From Atriophallophorus winterbourni (Eukaryota; Platyhelminthes; Trematoda; Plagiorchiida; Microphallidae): DNA of 64,000 nt. The position numbers were made by a program, and so were the translations under genes. Each line of letters starts with the position of its first letter. Position 1 is the first letter of the stretch. Shown piece after piece: positions 22,331 to 33,283 of the stretch. The stretch spans positions 1 to 64,000 of the forward strand of contig JACCGJ010004945.1 in the NCBI GenBank assembly GCA_013407085.1, given 5' to 3'. Below the pieces are notes generated by a model. The model was not told the DNA's origin. It worked only from the letters and a program-made list of their open reading frames with translations, and did no database searches.

Positions 22331-23154
22331 CTAAATGTAATTTTTCTGACTTCAACTAGCCATACTGTTGAGTTTTTGATTATCTAAACCAGTGGCCCTG
22401 GTGCAGTATAAGAAAAACGCTTTGTCGCTCGGCTTCAGACAGTACTTCTACATTTTCACTCCGTAAAGCAAAGAATTCAGTTGTCGTTCGTGTTTTGCAC
22501 GAATGGTCCAGGCTTTAGTGTCACAATGAATTATATAGGACACACGCGTTCTATAGTATCAATAATATATTCGCGGTTAGCTTTCGGTTGCTCCAGACGA
22601 GTTGGCAGTTGTTCAGGCAATCATCCTAATAATCTTGGTGTCTAGTGAGTGTTTATCGCAATATTTTAACAACTATATGTGTGAAGTGATATATATGCTC
22701 AAGGCGGCTGTTATAAGCAGTGATGTTGAAACGCAACATAGTCCCTTGATCAGGAATGTTGACCTAGTTCATGCTGATTTCCTACTAAAAGTCTTTTCAT
22801 ACCGTTCAGAAACAGTTCATTACCGACTAAATCTGTTCTTGGGTTCAAGCTTGTGATATCATTCATACGTACATGAATTGTGGCATCACAATCTCATTCG
22901 AATTATGCAGGAAATGCCGCATCACGTGTAATGCATTTTCTGTCATCGCTCTCTAAAAAATGTGTTCGTAAAAACAGTTATTGGGTTATCATTTGGAAAC
23001 ACCACAAATGGCGTCAGAAGTGCTAGCAGCATTCGATTTGAAAGTGAAAGTGAATGAAACTGAGAACGATTAACGGTGTTCCGATGCTGAAAACTATCAA
23101 AATATGGTCCGAGATCCCGCGAGGGATCAGTAGTAATAAAATTTTGTCACGTAA
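22331..23154. other. Unassigned sequence
   Basis: No feature I can support. A short frame starting MASEVLAAFDLKVKVNETE (23009) stops after 21 codons. Confidence 0.4.
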
Positions 23155-23290
23155 TTACACATTAAAAGCCCTTAAAAGTCTTCATTCGCATTCATTTCCA
23201 TCACGCGCACACACACCACGACCGGTGTCGTGCAGTTTGCATTCATCAGATAAGGACAGTATGATCGGGATACACATGCCTTGAAGCAGT
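23155..23290 (-). mobile_element. Hammerhead-bearing short repeat, variant A (decayed)
   Basis: Minus strand: CTTAT, CTGATGA, ATGC/GCAC around AAACT, then GACAC in place of GAAAC, then CGGTCGTGGTGTGTG. One core substitution (A to C) should inactivate it. ACCGGT and the cleavage C are kept. Confidence 0.65.
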
Positions 23291-23339
23291 TGAGAAATTG
23301 TAAACAAGATGTAAGCGTGTATGCCACTGACTAAATAGA

Positions 23340-23585
23340 AGAATATTGGAAGCAATTTTGAATAGGTGTCTGATTAGTTGTGACACCATATGGGTTATTC
23401 AGTATGTCAGAATTAGGTGACCTTGGATGCACCTGTGCTCGAGAGTGTACAATTCAAGTCTAGTCAGTTGCTGCTGAAATGTTGGATTATACAATTCAGC
23501 AATAATTTTTGTTGCCGTGATAAATCCTCTCGAGCAGCGAAGTGTCTTTTTCCAACCATGGTGCCCAAGCTTGCGTTTTATTTAG
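23340..23585. repeat. Unnamed repeat, copy 2
   Basis: Partner of 13040-13260, again just downstream of a variant A short repeat. Confidence 0.5.
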
Positions 23586-24699
23586 ATATGTTGAGTGCGG
23601 CGGTAAACGTCCGAAAATTTGCTTGAGTAAGTCGGGCATGCTGCATGCACAATTATATACGGCATCACACTAAAGACTGTTTTTCACACTTCCACGTATC
23701 TAGATACCAAGATCTTTCTCGGATGTAATTTACTCAAGCGTTTGAGTACCAAGTGGTTACGAGAAAGGAAAATATTTTCAAATTTGGTAATTTCGGAAAA
23801 AGAAGAGCAGCTTGTTTTGATTTGAGCTTTGGTGCAGCATATTTAGCTTAATTAGGCAATTCTGAACAGCCTTCACCATCATTCAGAGTTTTACATAAAA
23901 AACTGAAAGAGCTTTGACTCGATCAGACGTCAAATCCTGACCACCCTATTCTCTATTGCGTAACGATTTACACTGCGAGTACAATGCAACAACTGTTGAG
24001 CACTTCCGGTTTCGACAATACAAGTCAACGTTAATCGGTCAAGTGTTTATTACACAAATAACAAAGATCGAAAATTACGCTTATCTTTTGTAGGCAAATA
24101 TTTTAATTCATGAGTGGGTACTCCGATTTTCTGTCTCGGATGTCACTTTTCTGTGGTTAGACAAACGAATTCTTGCTAATCCATTCCATTTAAGCGCCCT
24201 CGAAGTTGAGTTCTTTTGACCAATATTGACGAATTGCATATCCATCTATTACTGCCGACGTGCTCCGTTTGCTCTTGTTTCTGAGATGTTGTCACTCGAA
24301 CCGTTTCCATGTCATTTTTATGACATCAAAATCCTTGCGGGTTTACGATCGTTTTTTTGCGGCTTGTTGGTGTTCTTTGTTCTTGTGCTTTGCCGGAGGG
24401 TGATGCTTTGTATATCACTCCATAGCTCATAATTGACGAACATATCTAAAGCACTCCACTCATCTACGGTATGGTGGAAAGTAAAGTGTGAAGGCAGAAA
24501 TTGGGCGAAGCTTAGCTCTTCAAATATATTTTGTAAGGCTTTGGTCAGTTTCATCCATTAAATCGGTATATTGTTGCCCGACAAATATTCGAATGTCATT
24601 CTGTTTTGGGATCCCTTTATATAATTTGTGACAGTTTTCAATCGATTAGAATATGTTTGAGACCAATCGTGTATTCATAATGCAAAGAAATTTAAGTTA
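23586..24699. other. Unassigned; contains a repeat block shared with 51960-52130
   Basis: GATGTTGTCACTCGAACCGT (24284) matches GATGTTGTTGCTCGAACCGT (52008), and GGTTTACGATC with TCTTGTGCTTTGCC also have counterparts. No protein signature is visible. Confidence 0.4.
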
Positions 24700-24990
24700 T
24701 GTACTTTGACGCATGTGGGCCGCTGTGTCAACCGGCCTTGACCGTGCTAATTTGTATTAGATTGATGTGGATACACAGTAGTAGGAAAACCGACAACTGA
24801 TTATGGTCATTCCTACGAGACGTGGCACACCTTAGGCGTACTATAAACTGTTTAGCGGTAAGGTCAAATCGGTGGTTGGGAGTTGACTATTACTTAATCA
24901 TGTTCACTGTCCTGACTGACACCCTTGGTCTGACGAAGCTTCTGTGTCAAAAGTGAAACGTTACCCAAAAACTGCTCTGACCGAATGCAC
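24700..24990 (+). mobile_element. Penelope-like element pseudo-LTR fragment
   Basis: CCGGCCTTGACCG, TTGGTCTGACGAAGCTTCTG and GTGAAACGTTACCC match the region downstream of the PLE RT at 20490-20610 and the pseudo-LTRs at 49.2 and 49.9 kb. Confidence 0.6.
24925..24968 (+). ncRNA. Hammerhead-like motif in PLE pseudo-LTR
   Basis: TTGGT, CTGACGA, AGCTTCTGTGTCAAAAGT as stem II, GAAAC, GTT, ACCCAA. Core boxes are intact. Stem I pairs GGT with ACC. Stem II has one mismatch compared with the copy at 49198. Confidence 0.5.
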
Positions 24991-25228
24991 TCAAATTTCT
25001 TTGCAGTGTGACAGTTTTCTTCAAGAAAAGATCCGGAAAATTTCTCCACGCCCTTCGCACTTCGCCTTAACGAATATCAGCGAATAATCTTCGCCCAACT
25101 TCGATGTCCCCCAAAAACTTCGTTTTCGACAAAAAAACTGCTATAAATTTCTATAATTTGCTAATATTCGTTTGAATTCACTATTCTTCGCTGAAATAAA
25201 ACGAATTCCAAAATAAATTATTTTTTGA

Positions 25229-25712
25229 TCATGAAAGAACTTTTATTTGACAAGAGAGGAATTTTTCATGAGCTTTGGCATTGGAAATATACAAAACCTT
25301 CATCTCAAGGCAATTAGGCTCATCCTCTGACTCGGTCTCTGAGACCGGGATTCTGGACCTGGACCTGGTGCCGGAACTGGTCTGGCTGCCTCCAGTCAGA
25401 GGGGAGTAGGCCCCCGCCGTAAGCTCCTTGTTGTCGACAAACTCGACATCCTCAAGTTTGGCCTCAGAGTCATCCTGGTCTTTGAGCAGCTGCTGATTCT
25501 CAGCGCTGGTACCTTCGCCATTGGTGAACTCCTGGATGCGGAGCTTCAACCTCTTCATGTAGGGAAGCACTGTCTCGTAATTGTCCTGAATGCAGACGAG
25601 CTCCCGGACCATCTCGTTGTTCAGAAGTCTTCGGGCGGACTTGGTAACGAGTCTAGCTTCCAAAAATACCCTCTCTGATGAGGCCAAGGTAGCCCGGATG
25701 GCGTAGACCATG
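25229..25712 (-). pseudogene. hAT transposase C-terminal exon (copy 2, open)
   Basis: Begins after a TTGTAG acceptor. Translation MVYAIRATLASSERVFLEAR, LVTKSARRLLNNEMVRELVC is the hAT dimerisation domain, then an acidic/Ser-rich tail (TGGSQTSSGTRSRSRIPVSE, TESEDEPN). It stays open to the stop at 25229. The family normally has catalytic Asp and Glu residues upstream, which are not found here, so no active enzyme is expected. Confidence 0.8.
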
Positions 25713-25983
25713 CTACAAGAAAATGAGACAGGTTGAGTATTTTGTAATATGGTTCCAGGGGGTCGATGGATGCAAAAGTTGAACTACTATTTCGAACTAT
25801 AACAATACTATATCAAAGTATAGCAATACTACATCTAAGAATAGAAAATAATATATCGAAGTATAACGAATATTATCGAAGTATGGCGAAGTTTAGCGAA
25901 TATTATAGCGAAGTATGGCGAATAACGAGAATAAATTATAATTTAACGGTAAATAAGTTACCTTTAACTTTGAAACAACTTAC

Positions 25984-26390
25984 TGGGTGACTTTGGCAAC
26001 TAGAGAGCGCTTCTTGGCCTTTATCTCCCAGTACTGGAGCACGTCGATGTCCTCCTTTTCCGTGGGAGACGCCATCCACTCATTCATCTCATTGACATAG
26101 AGAGGAACTGGGGCTGGTTGAGACTGGGACTGGGACTGGTCGACGCTGCCAAAGGCCAATTCCGGATCAAGATCAAAGTCATGGCGCTCTTGGAGAAAAC
26201 CTTCAAGATCTTGGCAAGCGGGTTCTGGCATCCGAATGCATGGTGGGGCGGCTGGGGCCAAGTTGAGCAAGAGCACCTCCAAACACGCACGCAAAAGAAA
26301 CAGACGCCCAGGCAATGCGGCAAACACCCACGCAGAGCGGCAAACACCTAAGCAGATCAAAACACCCACGCCTTTCGCACTCGGCCACAC
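25984..26390 (-). pseudogene. hAT transposase upstream exon (copy 2)
   Basis: Ends EDIDVLQYWEIKAKKRSLVA, the hAT motif 'dvL.yW......lp.La', at a GTAAGT donor. Joined over a 271-nt intron it reads VAKVTHMVYAIRATLASSER. Upstream is a low-complexity QSQSQSQP stretch and MPEPACQDLEGFLQERHDFD. The start codon is uncertain; the first 40 codons of the long frame look non-coding. Confidence 0.65.
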
Positions 26391-26406
26391 ACCTACTCGA
26401 ATACAT

Positions 26407-26668
26407 TTAAAATATTAAAGTACAAAAAAGTACAACCCTTTGTCTACTGACGGTAACTCTAGTTACCACCTCAAATGTTAGCTTATAGCAATTAAACAAG
26501 CAGTCGGTTGCTCAGTAGCTTACGTCGGTACCTTCAGTCACCATCGGAGTGCACTTGTCTGGCGGTGTCTGTCATCTGATCCTCGCAGGACTCTTTTTAG
26601 AGCCAGTCGAGTGTCAACATCAAAAACAATTCCCGTAGACAAAGGGTTAAAATATTAAAGTACAAAAA
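26407..26668. repeat. 22-bp direct repeats flanking the MITE
   Basis: An identical 22-base word beginning TTAAAATATTAAAG and ending TACAAAAA lies at 26407-26428 and 26647-26668. It is too long for a normal piggyBac target duplication and may record a local duplication at insertion. Confidence 0.8.
26434..26648. mobile_element. Short MITE with 14-bp terminal inverted repeats (piggyBac-like)
   Basis: AACCCTTTGTCTAC at 26434-26447 is the exact reverse complement of GTAGACAAAGGGTT at 26635-26648. The right end reads GGG-TTAA, the piggyBac target form; the left end reads ACAA-CCC, a degraded TTAA. No coding capacity in 215 bp. It lies in the 5' part of hAT copy 2. Confidence 0.75.
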
Positions 26669-27179
26669 TGAACACTCTTCGCTTTTAGCGAAGACTTCGC
26701 TAATATTCGTTTACGGCGAAGTTTGAACTTGCACTTCGTTTTAAGCGAAGCGAAGTATATCGAATTTTTAGCGAATTTTCATTTTGCCCTTCGCCATGGC
26801 GATAGCGAATATTCAACAATATTCGCTTCGCTCCGCAACTTCGCTTCGCTTTAAATCCCACAGCGAAGTATTCGTCATTGTCTGCCAATGACCTGTGTGT
26901 GGCCGTGGACAGTCTGTATTTATAGGAGATCAAAAAATTCAAAATATAAAGGTGCAGATTAGCCGGGAAAAACGTGGGTTGCTAAGGTAGATAAAGCAAA
27001 GACAAAACAACTGACACGTAGGTGAGTGCATAGCGAGATCGATAGAATTTCGCTGTTATGGCTGAGTCAGACGATTTGAATGTAACGAATAAAATGGGAG
27101 TTTTTTCCAGAGTTTAGCATGACTCATCCAACAACTTCCCTAATTTTACGTCCGTTGACTCGGTTGTGATTGGTTATGC

Positions 27180-28960
27180 TAGCTTTGTGACAGACTTTCA
27201 TCCGATTTGTTTGCCGTTACAGAGACTTGATTCCAGCTATACATGGCTGGCACTGAGCTCTCGATTACAAAAATGTCACTATTCCGTCGAAATCGCCTGA
27301 GATTTGGGGGTGGAGTTGCAGTCTACTTTCATGAGCGTTTAGCGCAGCGTAACGTACTTGATCATCCTCAGCCTTCCTGATACGATGTGGTGTTCAGTAA
27401 ACCTAGTGAATGGGGATGAATGTACGATCGGCATCATTTCCCGCTCGCCATATTCCTAAAGCTCTTTTGATGATTAGCTAATCGAATCCTTGCAATAGAT
27501 CATAAGCAGCCACACTACGCAATTGCTGATCGTTGGAGATTTCAATCTCTCGCATCTGTTCTCAAAAAGTGAAGACTCCCTGCATTCGTTTGAACATAAA
27601 TTCAAGGAGGTTATAGAAATTGCTTCACTGCACAACCACGTTAACTAGCCAACTCGCACGCGGTGTCTTGATCAAACTGCAACCCTTGACCTTGTCTTAA
27701 CGCCTGAAGCGACCGCGGTAGAGGATATACAATTGATGATCATACGGTGCTTTTGTTTGATTATGTATGTAGTGCGAAACGATTGAGCGAACAGACAAAA
27801 GTCTCAAGAAAAATTCAATTTCAATCATTAAATAACAGTATCCGGGATGCGCACACTCATGAGTTTGATTGCATGGATTCTGGCTCATATTACAATATGT
27901 TTCTAAATTATCTGAATTCAAAGATTGATAAAGACTCGATTTTTGTACCACACAAATGTAACTACAACAACCAGTTTGTTATTCGGAGTAGAACTAAGGA
28001 ATGATTATCTATAACGAGAGAGTCTTTGATATGGAAGCAACTTGGAAGCGATTCTGTAATATATGGATTCACGTTATTACTCTTGTAACAGAAGATCGTA
28101 TGCAGTTCTATTGAAAAGAAATCATAAGTTTCTCGTCAAGATAGTAAATGAGCGATCAAGAATCAAACGAGGCGTATTCTCTGTACAAATCCATAATGGA
28201 TTTACTCACTCTGTCTAAGATACCGCCGAAGCTTTAGTTAAGTCCTACTCATTTGTTTTCAATCCCAAGCGTTATATCCCATATCAAGTTTTACCAGATT
28301 CGACAGGATTAGAATTATTAAGTGAAATTGCTGCCAATGAATATATAGTTTGGCGGAAAATTTGTCAAATAAACGAAAAGATGTCCCCTGGTGCATGCAA
28401 AATTACCCCAGCCATACTTCGCAGATGTCGCATTGCTTTGACTGCTTCTCTCACGCTTATTCAATCTCAGCCTACACGAAGGAAATATACCACCGCATTG
28501 GAAAGCAGCGGTGATAAATCCTATTTACGAAGGTGGTAGCCCTTCGGGCACAGCAAACTATAGACAGGTAACGCTACTTACGGTGGTCTCTAAATTAATG
28601 GAACTCATTGTGACGCGCGCATAAAAGAACTATTTGAAAACCAAAATATTCTGACTGAAGCACAACACGGTTTACGAAGTAATCATTGCTATTTATCTAG
28701 CCTTCTTACGACGTACGAGGACAAAAGCGCTAGACGAAGGTGAGACTTGTTACACCTATAGTTCCACAGCTTTCAATAGAATCAGCCATGACATTCGGAT
28801 AAAAAATATCGAAGCCTTTGGAATAACGGTAATGTTGCAGAATTGTATAAGTTACTATCTTACGAAAGCAACGAAAGCAATCCGTGTTCTTTCCAAAAGC
28901 GTGTTGAATCCACACCCGCTAAAATAAATCAAGATTGTATACAGTGGAACAACGGTCCTG
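27180..28960 (+). mobile_element. CR1-like LINE, endonuclease and first part of RT (decayed)
   Basis: Endonuclease: FRRNRLRFGGGVAVYFHERL (27281), LIVGDFNLSHLFSKSEDSLH (27530), then PTRTRCLDQTATLDLVLTPE, the APE-like 'GDFN' and 'LDLVLT' blocks. RT start: PPHWKAAVINPIYEGG, NYRQVTLLTVVSKLMELIVT and ILTEAQHGLRS (28480-28680). Frames shift many times. The ORF at 27747-28004 (SRKIQFQSLNNSIRDAHTHE) is the linker between the two domains. Confidence 0.75.
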
Positions 28961-29844
28961 TATTTTTTGTGAGAGAGCGGATAGATATAGATCTGTTCTT
29001 CGAAAATGAAACTATGAATCATAATTAGATTATCGATTGAGTAAAATCAATTTTTCAACACCATCTATTTGTTGATGTGTCCACAGCGTTTGAATGTTCG
29101 GTGTTCTGTTTACCGCGAAGCAGCAACAAAGACGCGTGCACTCTGTGCGAATATGGTCTCATGATGATTCATCAGTTTTGGCATTAAAATTGACCCTTTT
29201 GAAGATCTTGAGTGAATTTAGCTGAAAAAGATCGATTGACGAAAAATAAATTACTGTTAATATTAAGATTACTAGGAGGACGAAAAAATAAAAAGTCGTT
29301 GATTTTGTTTCCTAATGTTATTGAACTCCCCGGCCTCTAGACATCGTTTGATGCAGCGGTCTACAAACGATTTGCTAAGAATGCGGCATTACACCTGCAG
29401 TAAAATCTTTCATTTTCAGCGTTGCATTGTTAGCACTCGGTAATTAAATCGAGTTCATCAAATCATTTTGAACACTTCACCAAATGATGTAAGTTATGCT
29501 AAACATATCGGCAACACTATACATCAGTCGTTTATAAATGTCTTAAGAGCTTGACTAAAATTCACTTTGTTATTTTGTATTAAAACCAAATTGATTCGTT
29601 GTACAATCCTAATTTAACAGTAACTTCGAAATCAAACATTGTTTAACACTCTTCAACTGTTTCAAGACTCACTAAAAATAATCTCGCTGTTTCAACCTGA
29701 TTAAGGCAATCAGTCTGAACCAGGATGTGTTGTGCAGAATCAGGGCATGTTGGAACATTATGCCTTCAGTGAAACTTGCTTTTATGCCGAATAATTAAAG
29801 CGACATAAATCCGTAAACACGCGCATTTTCATTGCTTCCACTGT
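28961..29844. other. Unassigned AT-rich sequence
   Basis: No feature recognised. Confidence 0.45.
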
Positions 29845-30130
29845 TTCAAGCGCATGTATGTATGGGCCCATGTGATTAAACAGGTTAATCGTACCAACCT
29901 TATTCAACAGTGGTTGACCAACTGAACTTGTTTATCATTTTTCGGGGCATGTGTATCTTGATCGTACTGTCCTTACCTGATGAGTGCAAACAGCAAACCA
30001 GTCGTAGGGTGTGATGAAAATGCATTCAAATACGGATTTTGTTAATGGTTATGTGCTTAAACTTATCTACATGTGTTTAAGCACATGTATGTGAACAGGT
30101 TAGTTGTGCCAAACTTATCCAACAATGGCT
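29845..30130 (+). mobile_element. Hammerhead-bearing short repeat, variant A, about 1.3 tandem units
   Basis: Sense strand: CACTGTTTCAAGCGCATG, GATTAAACAGGTTAATCGTA, CCAACCTTATTCAACAGTGG, TGATCGTACTGTCCTTACCTG, CTGATGA at 29977-29983, then a deletion that removes the G of GAAAC. A partial second unit follows (CACATGTATGTGAACAGGTT at about 30080). Dead as a ribozyme, but it shows the tandem order. Confidence 0.65.
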
Positions 30131-33045
30131 TACATGATCAACATACCCGGTCAACATACATGATCGACATACCTTAGCGTAAAACTTTTTATTACGCGCT
30201 AAGAGTGGGACTTGAGTTGCTCATCTGTTAGTTCAAAATATCACCCACATGGTACTTCACGTTCGAAACTAGATGCGAAATTTAAATAAATGGAAACATA
30301 AATTTCCGTTTGTCCGCATATTACATAAATAGAACCCTTTGTATAAGCAAAGTAACCACTAAATTCTGGATCCTAGAATTTTAAGGTTCGCTTATATTAC
30401 CCAAAAATTAATATTTGTGATTTATGTTGATGTACTAGTTCTAAGGTCACTTTCGTTTGAATAACTCAGAAGAGACTCTTAATAAAATAGTATTGAATCA
30501 AGAGGCACCCCATTGTCAAGTGCACTAATTTGAGGTGAAATCCGTTTTCAAAACCGCAGTAATTCTTTTGTTAGATTTTGAACTTTTTTATTTTGTTGGA
30601 TTTCAACTCAGAATCCGAAGTGCATTGCTAGTACAATTACGTTGGTCAACGTTCATTCACCGATGCTCCCTGTAATGCTTGCTGAAAAAGAAACCTTTTA
30701 TGATTATCTGATAACAGCCCTTAAAACGAACCGCTGAAAAACTTTGTTGCGGTATTTCGTGATTTGAATTAGAGAGATGGTACAGATCACGAGTCTTGGC
30801 CAAACTATCTTGGAAAGTTCGGTGTAGATAGAATTAATGAAAATGGACCACGCCTTTTATAACTATTCACAGAATTTAGGCTTTATGCCACTAGCAATTA
30901 CTTTCAAACAAATCAACGCCATAAAGTCTCATGGTACCATCCTCTTACGAAGTATTGGAGTCGGCTTCATCTTGTGCTCTGTAAGCGGACTAATATAGAA
31001 ATGTTACTTCTCAATATATCGTATCAGGGCGCAGATGGTGATACTCACCATTTCTCTTACCGGCTGCTTTCAATTTTTCGTTGCAATGACTGATTGATCG
31101 TTACCAAACATTTTCCGTCCCATTTTAATTTGTTGTGAACCACGAGTTTAGACAATGGCGAGCGAGTTGACCAGAACAGTGTAATACTAAGCCAGATGTG
31201 TGAATCAATAAATCTTCAATCTCCGATTTAAGAAGTATTACCAAGCGATCTGGTGGTTTAACCACCGAATAATTCCTCAGTTCAAGGAAGGCAGACGAGG
31301 GTACGTCGAAAGTTTTCTTGAATCAAAGAATGCACAAGGTCAATAAAACTCTGATGAATGCTTGGTTAAAAGTAACCCTCTACATAAACAAATCTGCGAA
31401 TTGAAGTGGAACTCAGCATCCTGAGTTCCTAGCTACCCGGATGAAATGTATAGGAGAAAAATAAAACCGTAAATTCGACATTTCATTGCAGACTTTTGAT
31501 AAAAAATTCATTAGATCAATCGAATTATAATCTAATATTTTGAGTCTTCTCGACCGACCGCCATCGCAGTCTGAGAAAATCCTGTTGGAGAAGGGACTGG
31601 ATTGTGCAAATCCTTAAAGCCAGACGAACATATACCCTGTATTGATGGGCATCAATATGGATGGCATATAAGAAAGATAAAACTCTTCGCTCGGCCTTTT
31701 TTCACCTCAAGGATAAATTACCTTTAGATAGCTCCATTAATTCTGTTTATAGGATAAAGTACAGGGATTGCTATGGTGTATTCATAAGATGACGAGGTAG
31801 AAAGCATAAAAATCTCGAGAGTTAATCGGGACCGTCACACACGTGATCAGGCCTGTATTAATTAAGCTTTATAGTAAGAATCGCAACAGATTCCAAGCGT
31901 GTGACGTCTTCTGGCAAAAGTCTCAAGCGAAATGAAATATAACCGAAATAATTTACCGCGTCTGTCAAATCGAGAATATGTAATGATTAAATCTCATATA
32001 TGTTTGCGTGTTCCAGAAAGATTCACTGGATTTCGTTACTGTTTAAGTGTGTGATTTTTTGTGGGAAGTAGTGTTAAGCACAGTAGGTTTAGTTTTGAAG
32101 CGTCTTAAAAGAAGTGTAAAATGGCAAATAGACTACTAGTTTTGCTATCACTTGTAAACATGCCTGGCACAATAGGCGTGTGAATAGTAGATGCACATAC
32201 TCATTCTATGTCATCCAATAATTCAACGAAACTGAATCTTTCACAGAGGGATCTCACATACACCGCGCTTTCAACTCGCTATCCTATTCTCGCTGTTTCC
32301 GTCACGCATGGCTTAGAAAGATTGCATTAGATTCTATATGTGACTCCACCTACCGATAGCAGCGTGTTTCATTCCTACTTATGTTTCACATCTTTCAGAA
32401 TGTTACTTCGCTATTTATTTCATGTTTTTTAACAAAATTTCATGTAAGAATCCAATGATAGAGATGCAAAAGAAAAAACGATAAAACCGAAATTATTGAA
32501 AGATAACTACCTACATTTTTTGCAATAAATTCTAATTTCGTTGACATTTTGCATAGATTAGATGTGCGTTCACTGATTAATAATCTTACTGAATTTGTAT
32601 AATCAAATCCGCAATCGCGTTCAAGAACAACTTCGATTTCTTTCTTATGCATGCACAATTCATTTGACTATAGGTTGTGGACGCGTTAGTACGCCGAGAT
32701 GCACGTTTGAATTTCAGTCGAACGATCCAAGATCGACTCCGTTGAGTTTTCATATTCATGGCAATAAGATTAATCAAGACACCAGTCGAAGCTGTGTGTG
32801 AGATTAGTGCCAACAATATTTGAAAAATAACTGGGAAACCTTAACATCCTTCCAGTGGGTTTTACCTTATGATTTGTAGATCTTCGACCGAAGGACAAAT
32901 ATTTTGAAATCCGTCTATTGACTTGAAGTGTTTTTTAAGGTGTGGTTGTAGCTCAAATAAGTGCACTTCACAGTGGGTTTTCTCTTCGAACAATATTTCA
33001 ATTCAACAGTCTCCCCGGGTAACAAGGTGACCTTAGAAATAGTGC
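30131..33045. other. Unassigned sequence upstream of the VAL gene
   Basis: No exon, repeat copy or RNA gene recognised in about 2.9 kb. Open frames at 32440-32816 on both strands lack motifs. Confidence 0.45.
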
Positions 33046-33050
33046 ATCAA

Positions 33051-33057
33051 TATAAAG
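33051..33057 (+). promoter_or_regulatory. Candidate TATA box of VAL gene
   Basis: TATAAAG lies 59 bases upstream of the first ATG. This would place transcription start near 33080 and give a 5' UTR of about 35 bases. Confidence 0.5.
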
Positions 33058-33115
33058 CACAATCTTCCGCCTTTCCTGTCAACAGTTTTCATTTGTAACA
33101 ATATTTTCGTTATCA

Positions 33116-33283
33116 ATGCATCGACTTATAGCATTTACTTGGTTCTTGATTGGGTCTTCGTTCGGGCAAATTACGGAAGATCAGAAAAATCTCCTACTGA
33201 AATTTCATAACGATTTTCGAACAAAACTGAAAGAATGTAATTTGGAAGGACAACCTCCAGTGAATGGCACAATGCCGCTTCTT
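33116..33283 (+). CDS. VAL gene exon 1
   Basis: Encodes residues 1-56: signal peptide MHRLIAFTWFLIGSSFG, then the first CAP helix with LLLKFHNDFRTKL. The first ATG after the TATA box is used. Donor CTT/GTAAGT, phase 0. Confidence 0.93.

Larger units (their letters stand above)
25040..26884 (-). mobile_element. hAT-family DNA transposon, copy 2 (3' terminus missing)
   Basis: Minus-strand hAT element. Its 5' terminus at 26884-26870 reads CAGACAATGACGAAT, followed inward by a subterminal region dense in GCGAAG (26870-26670). A piggyBac-like MITE sits at 26434-26648. Two transposase exons follow (26390-25984 and 25712-25229), then a 3' region almost identical to copy 1 (18290-18470) that stops at about 25040 without the terminal 150 bp. 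Most of the catalytic core is missing, so it was probably non-autonomous. Confidence 0.8.

Noticed and set aside
25980..26406. Several overlapping frames including a Cys-rich minus-strand one (MYSSRCVAECERRGC)
   Set aside because: They are shadow frames of the hAT exon and its GC-rich 5' part.
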